A DNA stretch of 39,115 bases from an uncultured Granulosicoccaceae bacterium (GTDB lineage Bacteria > Pseudomonadota > Gammaproteobacteria > CALCKW01), in assembly GCA_937925815.1 (NCBI GenBank), contig CALAMQ010000160.1, forward strand, positions 1 to 39,115, in the 5' to 3' direction. Position numbers and translations under genes: made by a program. This document shows positions 33,418 to 39,115 of the stretch, piece after piece (position 1 is the first letter of the stretch; each line of letters starts with the position of its first letter). The notes below the pieces were generated by a model, which saw nothing but the letters and a program-made list of their open reading frames with translations, did no database searches and was not told the DNA's origin.

Positions 33418-34254
33418 ATGTCACAAAACGGGTCGGGCGCATCCAAAGTCGGCGTTTTCATCGACGGTGAGAACATTCGTCGCAATGGCGGGTACCGAAT
33501 GCAATACGACGTGCTGCGTGATTTCGCCTGCCGCGACGGGGCACTGGCACAGCGACTCAACACGTATCTCGCCTACGATCAGCGCCGCGCCGAAAACGAC
33601 GTCCAATACATGCGGCGCGAACTCAACTTTCAGATGTCCGTTCGCGACCACGGCTACAAAGTCACGCAGAAAATTGTTCGCTGGTATCAAGACGAATCGG
33701 GTGACTGGCGCTCCAAAGCCAATGCCGATCTCGATCTCGCAGTCGATATGCTGCTGCAATCAGAGAACCTAGACCGCGTGTTGTTAGCGACCGGAGACGG
33801 TGATTTCGTGCGCGTCATCAACGCCTTGCAGTCGCGCGGAGTGCGCGTTGAAGTCGTGGCCTGCGAAAACGTCTCGCGCGATTTGCGGCGCGAGGCCGAT
33901 ATGTTTTTATCCGCTTACCTGATTCCAGGGTTGATCCCCTTTGCCGATGCCACCGGTGACACCGCGTGGGGAGATGTCGGCTCGCGAGTCCGGGGAATTT
34001 GCCACTTCCACAAAAGTGGCTACGGCTTCTTGCGCTACTTGAGCTGCGTGTCCGATCAGCTCTGGCAAACTGACTCACGCGACCCCAACTCGCCGTATGA
34101 GACCGTGTTTTTCAACGACAGCGATCTACCATCTGGGTTGGACCCAAATGTTTTACCTAGTCGAGAACACGTATTTGAATTCGACATCGCTGCACCCCGC
34201 AGTGATGGCGAAGCGCACCAAGCGGCAAACATCACGCTCGTACACCGGCTCTAA
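33418..34254 (+). CDS. NYN-domain nuclease fused to a cold-shock-like domain
   Basis: A 278-residue protein. The N-terminal part is a NYN/LabA (DUF88) domain of the PIN superfamily: VGVFIDGENIRR with Asp16, ANADLDLAVDMLLQ with Asp104 and Asp106, and LLATGDGDFVRVINAL with Asp127 and Asp129. These acidic residues form the expected metal site. From about residue 190 there is an OB-fold resembling the cold-shock domain: RGICHFHKSGYGFLRYL (RNP1-like), ETVFFNDSDLP (RNP2-like), and VFEFDIAAPRSDGEAHQAANITLV at the end. This suggests a nucleic-acid-directed nuclease with its own RNA-binding module. ATG 33418 is preferred to ATG 33382. Confidence 0.85.
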   Translation: MSQNGSGASKVGVFIDGENIRRNGGYRMQYDVLRDFACRDGALAQRLNTYLAYDQRRAENDVQYMRRELNFQMSVRDHGYKVTQKIVRWYQDESGDWRSKANADLDLAVDMLLQSENLDRVLLATGDGDFVRVINALQSRGVRVEVVACENVSRDLRREADMFLSAYLIPGLIPFADATGDTAWGDVGSRVRGICHFHKSGYGFLRYLSCVSDQLWQTDSRDPNSPYETVFFNDSDLPSGLDPNVLPSREHVFEFDIAAPRSDGEAHQAANITLVHRL

Positions 34255-34267
34255 TTGCAACCGAGCT

Positions 34268-34303
34268 ACAGCCTAAGCAGCACAGCCTAAGCAGCACAGC
34301 CTG
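34268..34303. repeat. 14-bp tandem repeat over the 3' end of the operon
   Basis: A 14-base unit (CACAGCCTAAGCAG) is present about 2.6 times between 34268 and 34303. One copy supplies the TAG stop of the minus-strand gene that ends at 34287. The repeat lies in the 32-base gap between the convergent NYN gene and that gene. Confidence 0.75.
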
Positions 34304-34931
34304 CACGCGCAGCCATGCGGTCTGCAAGCCACTCAAGCTTCAGACGCTGTGCTAGCGGTCGCTCGACTGAACCATGCGGCAATTGATTGAGCACCTTATT
34401 TGGTGCCACAGTTGCAAGACGAAATTCTTCTTTGTACTCGCCGACAATTTCCGCAAATTCAAACGGGAAGTCACGCATGGTCGTACCAACACCGTGCAAC
34501 AGCCGACCGGGGCGCAACAGCGTGAGCCCCTCTGGTGCACTTGCGCTTGCGCGCGCGTAACGCGGGTCGAGGAAAAAGACAAACCACTGCCCCTGCGCCA
34601 GACACAAGGCTTCAAAAACCTCCAATGCATCGAGCCGCCCCAGGCGATGAAAAATAAGCGAATCGCGGGATCGAGTCTGTAGGCGCGAGAGGTAAGCCAT
34701 CGCACCGACTGTGCCATTGACCGGCACCGGATTTGTCGGGGTGTAAGCAAAGCGCCCTATCGCACCCGGCACTTCCTCGGCTGCGCCATTCGAAAGCGCG
34801 TCCTCTGCAAATTCTGCCGACATAAACGACAGTTGGTACTCCGCGTCTTCTAGCAAACGATTGAGCCCGTCGACTTCGGCGTCCAACTGCGCCTCTGCCG
34901 TGCGCTGTGAGCGGTGACGAAACATGTCCAT
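34287..34931 (-). CDS. Hypothetical protein, third gene of the 37964-34287 operon
   Basis: A 214-residue protein I do not recognise. It has a charged N-terminal helix (about 10-45), then a compact region with PVPVNGTVGAMAYLSRLQTRSRDSLIFHRLG, and a central segment EVFEALCLAQGQWFVFFLDPRYARAS. Near the end LATVAPNKVLNQLPHGSVERPLAQRLKLEW is well ordered in appearance. No signal peptide or membrane segment is seen, so it is probably cytoplasmic. It starts two bases after the zinc-ribbon gene ends and is presumably translated with it. Its stop codon lies within a 14-bp tandem repeat. Confidence 0.75.
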   Translation of the reverse strand: MDMFRHRSQRTAEAQLDAEVDGLNRLLEDAEYQLSFMSAEFAEDALSNGAAEEVPGAIGRFAYTPTNPVPVNGTVGAMAYLSRLQTRSRDSLIFHRLGRLDALEVFEALCLAQGQWFVFFLDPRYARASASAPEGLTLLRPGRLLHGVGTTMRDFPFEFAEIVGEYKEEFRLATVAPNKVLNQLPHGSVERPLAQRLKLEWLADRMAARAGCAA

Positions 34932-34933
34932 GA

Positions 34934-36220
34934 TCAGTCCCCGTCAAAAAAAGTGTGTTGCAATCCGGCGACGCCATCCGCGAGCGCTTCACTGCCGACT
35001 GACTCTGCCGCCTCCAGCAAATCTGACATTGCGCTACGCATCAAACGACGTGAAGTGCGCAACTCCGCGAGCCTCTGTGGTGCACACCTCAACGGCTGGC
35101 TGAGACGCTTTTGAAGCGTCAACAATGACGCCAAACGGCTGATGAACGCCTCTGCAACGGCATCACCCTGTTGCACAATCGAGGTACATCGACGACACAA
35201 TGCCACCACTTTATCGCCCTCCGCCAAAAGCACAGGCCCAGCGTGGCGCCAGTAGTGCGCGACCAGAGCCTGAACGATTTTGCCAGGCGCCCCACCTGCG
35301 GGCGGACAGAAGTCGAGGTAGGCGTCCAGCAACCGATCTGTGGGCAACGTATCCAATGACGACACCAGCGAAGACACGATGCCATCCAAGCGAAGGATCA
35401 GCGCGCTAACAACATCCGACACACTGGCAACGTCCACCACTCCAGCTCGACGACGGCTGTCATTAAGCTGCGAAAAAAGCGCGTCCGCATCAATCGCCTC
35501 AAAGGCACTTTCCAGGTCGCGCACGCTTTGCGCAAGCTTGATCGAGTCCACATCATCTGAGCGCACAAACCGCCAGTGCAAACAGTTCAATCGCGCGAGC
35601 GGCGAGAGTGTCCCGGGCGATGTCTCGCCGTTGATCAACGCGCGCGATTCCTCGACTCCTAGGTCGCCAAGCCAATGGACTTCAACCTGTAATCGCTTGG
35701 CTGGATCGAGCAAACTTGCGCTGCTAACCGTCCACGATTCCCCGTCCACTGTGTTGGCGACCGCACGGGTTGGCAGCCGATCAATTGAATCAGTGCTCGA
35801 GGCACCTAGAACAAAAAATGGGTTGCCATCGAGGGTATTGGCGAGCCATCGGCGCGGCTCAGCCCTGCGCGTGCTCGCGCTGCCAGCGAGCACGGCTTTG
35901 GGTTTGTTCGCGGTTCGCGACGTCTCTCGATCGGACGCGAATCCAAGCAACTCCTGCAATTGCTTGTCGCTCAAACTGTGCTCGACGCTGCGCTGTTTGA
36001 CGGCCCTGTAAACCGGGTTATCAAACCGCGAGTCTTCTGACTTACGCGCTGTCGCTGCAGTCGAATCATAGCCACTGCGTGAGATCGCTTGGCGCAATTG
36101 ATCAACGGTCTCAGGCCGCCGCTGACAGGACGGGCAGCTCCCAATCACACCACTGCGCGCCGCGCCGCAAGCGAAGCAAACTGATTGCGGCAACGAGATC
36201 ACATCGAGCAGGTCCGTCAC
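34934..36220 (-). CDS. Zinc-ribbon protein with J-domain-like region, function unknown
   Basis: A 428-residue, probably cytoplasmic protein. Four cysteines at 15, 18, 29 and 32 (CFACG and CPSC) form a zinc ribbon. After a low-complexity linker, residues 132-185 read NPFFVLGASSTDSIDRL, then SASLLDPAKRLQVEVHWLGDLG. This resembles a DnaJ-like N-terminal module, where NPF-x-LG is followed by DP-x-RRL-x-x-E, though without a clear HPD. The rest is helical with a further CxxC near 345. The start is GTG 36220, one base after the previous gene's stop. I cannot assign a function. Confidence 0.75.
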   Translation of the reverse strand: MTDLLDVISLPQSVCFACGAARSGVIGSCPSCQRRPETVDQLRQAISRSGYDSTAATARKSEDSRFDNPVYRAVKQRSVEHSLSDKQLQELLGFASDRETSRTANKPKAVLAGSASTRRAEPRRWLANTLDGNPFFVLGASSTDSIDRLPTRAVANTVDGESWTVSSASLLDPAKRLQVEVHWLGDLGVEESRALINGETSPGTLSPLARLNCLHWRFVRSDDVDSIKLAQSVRDLESAFEAIDADALFSQLNDSRRRAGVVDVASVSDVVSALILRLDGIVSSLVSSLDTLPTDRLLDAYLDFCPPAGGAPGKIVQALVAHYWRHAGPVLLAEGDKVVALCRRCTSIVQQGDAVAEAFISRLASLLTLQKRLSQPLRCAPQRLAELRTSRRLMRSAMSDLLEAAESVGSEALADGVAGLQHTFFDGD

Positions 36221-36221
36221 A

Positions 36222-37964
36222 TCAATAACCTCTTGCCGTCAGTTCAGTCTGCAAGCAGCGGTAGTAGGCGGACGGCCCGCGCGACAACCGATCTTGCTGG
36301 CAGGCCGCTTCAATGTCCTTACGGTGTGCAAAACTTGCGACCCGCATATCGGGCTTGGGGCCAACGCGATCAAGCGCCTCGAGCTCATCGCTAACACAGC
36401 CATAGAAGTTGGCGATATCAAATACCGTTGACCCCGACGAGCACATTGATTCAATGGATGCGCGCTCGGTGAAATCCACCTGTTTGATGAACACCGGATT
36501 CAACGCGTCCGAGAGGTTGGCGAACTGCCCAGTCACGCAGCGCGCGTGCTCTCCTGCCGCCGCAGCTTCAAAAGGCTCACAGCGACTCTCAATCACAGTC
36601 ACAACGCTTTGTGGCAACCCCGCCGACTCCACCACATTCTGATTGGTCAGCTTGACTGCAAGGCCCGCTTGTTCCGCTTTACACACATAAAAAGCCGCGG
36701 GCCCCTCTGTGGCGCGCAGCGGTCCACAGGTGGACAACACCAAGCGACGTTCTTCGTCAGAGAGCGGCGTCAAAGCGACATTCGGTGCCAACTGCAAGGC
36801 CTCAAGCTGGCCGTCGACGCAGCCAGAGTAGTTGCTGTCTGCGCGGGACCGGCACAGCTGTACAATCGCGAGTCGATCGGCGTCGGCCAGGCGCAATAAC
36901 GCCTCAGCCACCGCATTTGGCAGCGCATTGACAGCCGCTGGTTCCGTATCCAACGGGGTCTGCACGCTGTCTGCTTGCACTGCGTCGTCAGTTGACTGTT
37001 CGTTTTCTGGGCTTTCACTTGCCTCTTCATCTGTCGTCTCGCCACGCGCTACAGCGTCATTGAGCAACAGCAGTGTGGTGGCGAAGTCTGTGGACTGAGG
37101 TTCGGCCATCGCATCGAGAAAGCGGGCTCTGGCTGCTTGCGTTTCCAGCGTGTCCAAGCCAGACATTTCGCCGTCGTAGTAGTTGAGTTTGAACAACAAC
37201 CACTGAACATCTCGCACCAGATCTGAGGGCTCGGCATTGCCCGTTTGTGCAGATGCAGTTGCGATTGGCGTCTGATCAACACCGCGCTGGGGGGCGCCGG
37301 CGGCGACCGAATCAGCCTCAGAAAGGGACGCCTCTTCAGCGGGTTCAATCGGCAACAGAAACGCCGTTTGACCGTCCGCGCGAATGGCATCCGCCCGTGC
37401 GAGCACGTCGGCCTCAGCGAGCGCGAGATCATCGCCTTGATACTGGAATGAAGCGCATCGCGCGTTGAGATCTGCCACGCTGGCATTCAATCGCCTGACG
37501 TCTACCGCTTGCGTGGCAACAACATCACGCGCCGCCTGCAAGCGCATTTCCTCTGACAAGCAATACCGAATTTCGGCGCGACTCAGCAGCTGCGCATTCC
37601 CTTGAGAAGGTTGTTTTACTGCTGCGGTCTCACCATCATTGGACGCCGAGCCGTCAGTCGGCAGGTTATCGCCACGCCAGACGATCATCGCAACCACCAA
37701 CAACGCACTGACAACTCCGAGGCAGAGCCACCCGAACCAGACCCCACCAGACCTTCGCGCAGCGGCAGGTGTGGCGGCGCTGTCTGTGTCATTGCCAAAG
37801 CGAACCTGGTTGCCTGCAGGCGCGGGAACGGCGAGATCAGTCAGTAAGTCCTCAACCGGAATACCGAGTGCTGCTAAACCAGCAAATCCACGCGGTTCCT
37901 GATCTTTTGCCCAGGTTGACTGCATCGTAGTGGGTCGACTCAACCGTTCTGTGTTACCGAACAC
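36222..37964 (-). CDS. Membrane-anchored protein with peptidoglycan-binding-like segment and Cys-pair repeats
   Basis: A 580-residue (or 567 from ATG 37925) protein, first in a three-gene operon. Residues 1-74 are cytoplasmic and a single helix follows at about 75-96. A periplasmic segment 130-190 has IRYCLSEEMR and LNARCASFQYQGDDL. Residues 248-285 read VRDVQWLLFKLNYYDGEMSGLDTLETQAARARF, which looks like a peptidoglycan-binding (PG_binding_1) fold. An acidic linker follows, then five degenerate repeats each with a Cys pair: 371/382, 413/428, 462/476, 508/523 and 555/570, several with a GP-x-x-xYxxC pattern. Function unknown. The start is ambiguous between GTG 37964 and ATG 37925. Confidence 0.78.
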   Translation of the reverse strand: MFGNTERLSRPTTMQSTWAKDQEPRGFAGLAALGIPVEDLLTDLAVPAPAGNQVRFGNDTDSAATPAAARRSGGVWFGWLCLGVVSALLVVAMIVWRGDNLPTDGSASNDGETAAVKQPSQGNAQLLSRAEIRYCLSEEMRLQAARDVVATQAVDVRRLNASVADLNARCASFQYQGDDLALAEADVLARADAIRADGQTAFLLPIEPAEEASLSEADSVAAGAPQRGVDQTPIATASAQTGNAEPSDLVRDVQWLLFKLNYYDGEMSGLDTLETQAARARFLDAMAEPQSTDFATTLLLLNDAVARGETTDEEASESPENEQSTDDAVQADSVQTPLDTEPAAVNALPNAVAEALLRLADADRLAIVQLCRSRADSNYSGCVDGQLEALQLAPNVALTPLSDEERRLVLSTCGPLRATEGPAAFYVCKAEQAGLAVKLTNQNVVESAGLPQSVVTVIESRCEPFEAAAAGEHARCVTGQFANLSDALNPVFIKQVDFTERASIESMCSSGSTVFDIANFYGCVSDELEALDRVGPKPDMRVASFAHRKDIEAACQQDRLSRGPSAYYRCLQTELTARGY

Positions 37965-38120
37965 AAATCACAGACGGGTTACGCGATCAGGAGCATCGAC
38001 GCCCCAAAGTACGCAACCGCTTCGACAATTCAGTGCGGGTACCGCGCAGCCAATTTGCCTTGAACCGGATTTTACCAGAGCGAGCGATCAACAGGACAGC
38101 TTCGCATCGCAGCAAAGCCT

Positions 38121-38148
38121 AAAAGTAAAAAGCCGGCTTGCGCCGGCT
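38121..38148 (-). terminator. Rho-independent terminator of the SSB-like gene
   Basis: On the minus strand AGCCGGC pairs with GCCGGCT around a GCAA loop (38148-38131) and is followed by TTTTTACTTTT (38130-38121). This is the clearest intrinsic terminator in the window and ends the ssb-like transcript 9 bases after its stop. Confidence 0.9.
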
Positions 38149-38156
38149 CCATGTGA

Positions 38157-38786
38157 TCAGTATTCCTTTGACGGCGTGCCACGCGATCGGCGGTAACCCA
38201 CGCCTCGCCCTCGCCGTGCGTCGTTTGGACCGCGACGCTCTTGATCTGGCGTCCAGCCACCGCCACTGGTGAGCGAATCCACCGAGCGATTGTCGTTGCT
38301 GTCAGGCTGCTTCTCATTGTCGTCTTCGTGCTGAGAATCACTGACATTGCCATCCGTATTGCCGCCCGCATTTCCCGCATTGCGGCCCCGGTTCGGCGCC
38401 GTGTTGGATGCGTTGTCGGTGTCGGCTTCGCGGTTGCGGTCTTGGCGGTGGTTGCCGTGATTTGGCCGCGTGAGGATATCGAGCTCATAGGCCATCACCT
38501 GCAGCTCACTGACCATCACGCCATCGCGTTCGAACTGGTTCGCTTGCAACTTGCCTTCAATGCGGACACGGGTGCCCTTTTGTAAGGTTGAGATGAACTC
38601 TGCAAGGTTGCCAAATGCGACAACTGGAACAAACTCTACGTAGGGCTGCCAGCCGTCAGGCGTTTTCTTGCGGTCATTGATCCGGATAGTCGGATTGCAA
38701 ACAGACTTTCCCTTGAGCGCCGTGGTACGAAGCTCTGGTTGCTCAGTGATGAAGCCGGTTACGAAAACGCGATTCTGGTCAGGCAC
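38157..38786 (-). CDS. Divergent single-stranded DNA-binding protein (SSB-like)
   Basis: A 209-residue protein. Residues 1-105 form an SSB OB-fold: NRVFVTGFITEQPELRTT, then YVEFVPVVAFGNLAEFISTLQKGTRVRIEGKLQANQFERDGVMVSELQVMAYEL. The tail (106-209) is disordered, rich in Asn, Asp, Gly and Arg, and ends GTPSKEY. The acidic tip of canonical SSB (DDDIPF), which recruits partner proteins, is missing, and the N-terminus is not the usual MASRGVNKVIL. It may be a secondary or specialised SSB. GTG 38786 has AGAGG five bases upstream and a TATAAA just before it. It ends at a strong terminator. Confidence 0.85.
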   Translation of the reverse strand: MPDQNRVFVTGFITEQPELRTTALKGKSVCNPTIRINDRKKTPDGWQPYVEFVPVVAFGNLAEFISTLQKGTRVRIEGKLQANQFERDGVMVSELQVMAYELDILTRPNHGNHRQDRNREADTDNASNTAPNRGRNAGNAGGNTDGNVSDSQHEDDNEKQPDSNDNRSVDSLTSGGGWTPDQERRGPNDARRGRGVGYRRSRGTPSKEY

Positions 38787-38932
38787 GTAAACCTCTTTTA
38801 TATCGAGTAAGGCGACCCGCTACGAACTGCTTCTAAAACCAGAACATCGCGGGGCCATCATTGCAATCTTATGCATTTAAAGGTGCTGCGCGGCCTTGCA
38901 CAGACCTGACACACGCCTCATGTTCGATACGG

Positions 38933-38951
38933 AAAAAAGGCTATATAAGCC
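38933..38951 (-). terminator. Weak terminator after tRNA-Met
   Basis: The minus strand reads GGCT-TATAT-AGCC followed by six T residues (38951-38933). The stem is only four base pairs, so it is a weak candidate for ending the tRNA transcript before the ssb-like gene. Confidence 0.4.
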
Positions 38952-38996
38952 GCCGCAAAGGACAAAACTGGGACAGTGATCTTCTAATAAAAATGG

Positions 38997-39073
38997 TGGT
39001 GGCCATACCTAGACTCGAACTAGGGACCCCATCATTATGAGTGATGTGCTCTAACCAACTGAGCTATATGGCC
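38997..39073 (-). tRNA. tRNA-Met (CAU), elongator
   Basis: A 77-nucleotide minus-strand tRNA with encoded CCA end. The acceptor stem begins GGCCATA and ends TATGGCC, then A and CCA. The D-arm is AGCTCAGTTGGTTAGAGC, the anticodon loop reads CTCATAA with CAT at the centre, and the T-arm holds GTTCGAG. The CACTCATAATGAT anticodon stem-loop matches elongator tRNA-Met of Escherichia coli closely, not initiator (no run of G-C pairs) and less well the lysidine-modified tRNA-Ile2. Confidence 0.94.
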
Positions 39074-39080
39074 ACGATCT

Positions 39081-39113
39081 GACAATGGTCCGCTCAGCGG
39101 CCATTTTTGTCAA
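39081..39113. promoter_or_regulatory. Stem-loop with consensus -35 hexamer upstream of tRNA-Met
   Basis: On the minus strand TTGACA (39113-39108) matches the -35 consensus exactly, though the -10 partner is poor. The same stretch forms a hairpin on the plus strand: ATGG and CCGC (39085-39093, one bulge) pair with GCGG and CCAT (39097-39104), followed by a run of T. It may be a tRNA promoter, a plus-strand terminator, or both. Confidence 0.35.
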
Positions 39114-39115
39114 GA

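Noticed and set aside
35340-36011. A 223-residue frame antisense to the zinc-ribbon gene
   Set aside because: Ser/Arg-rich composition typical of antisense reading in GC-rich DNA; the opposite strand has an operon-consistent gene.
38072-38488. A 138-residue frame overlapping the SSB-like tail in another frame
   Set aside because: It crosses the strong terminator and is out of frame with the OB-fold gene, so it is a shadow of the low-complexity tail.
1-39115. CRISPR arrays, insertion sequences, prophage or integrase genes
   Set aside because: No repeat-spacer pattern, terminal inverted repeats with a transposase, or phage structural genes were seen. The two short tandem repeats are not CRISPR-like.

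Overview
The window reads as a chromosomal segment of a gammaproteobacterium, probably marine or salt-exposed. This is inferred from gene content: a Pseudomonas-type Fur, a minor-pilin/PilY1 operon of the Pseudomonas kind, a PhaR-type regulator, an NhaD sodium/proton antiporter, SecD/SecF/YajC, Rep helicase and a CCA-encoding tRNA-Met. The DNA is fairly GC-rich and densely coded. I see no insertion sequences, prophage genes, integrases or CRISPR arrays.

Layout: (1) 1-2430, iron: the end of a ferric-iron binding protein, a two-domain ferric-iron permease and an overlapping fur gene. (2) 2479-3720, a lone GT4 glycosyltransferase. (3) 3918-7061 minus, yajC-secD-secF. (4) 7363-13586, mixed metabolism and transport: acyl-CoA dehydrogenase, nhaD, a MarR regulator, a WecA/MraY-family sugar-phosphate transferase and an 8-oxoguanine-deaminase-like amidohydrolase. 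(5) 13726-15174, gabD. (6) 15320-22000, a type IV pilus minor-pilin operon (fimT, pilV, pilW, pilX, pilE, pilY1). (7) 22384-27840, phaR, a HisN-like phosphatase with ampD, rep, tatD and a LEA14-like lipoprotein. (8) 27847-33275, small enzyme genes: HAD-IIA, LOG, AlkB, HlyU-family, spermidine-synthase-like, a HAD homologue lacking its nucleophile, DUF1289, CopD-like and peroxiredoxin. (9) 33418-37964, a NYN/cold-shock fusion converging on a compact three-gene operon of unknown function. (10) 38157-39073, a divergent single-strand-binding protein and tRNA-Met.

How genes work together: the pilus cluster supplies the priming and tip complex of type IV pili. PilY1 keeps a von Willebrand A metal site and several Asp-rich loops. 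SecD, SecF and YajC form the Sec accessory complex. The iron genes form a likely unit with their own regulator placed at the end of the permease.

The best candidate for something undescribed is the minus-strand operon 37964-34287. Its first gene encodes a membrane-anchored protein with an apparent peptidoglycan-binding-like segment and five degenerate Cys-pair repeats. The second encodes a zinc-ribbon protein with a J-domain-like region, and the third a protein I do not recognise. The genes are separated by 1 and 2 bases. Other points of interest are the NYN/cold-shock fusion, the HAD protein with Asn at the nucleophile position, the SSB-like protein without an acidic tip, a possible leaderless lipoprotein transcript, two 14-bp tandem repeats, and many gene-end hairpins without U-tracts.
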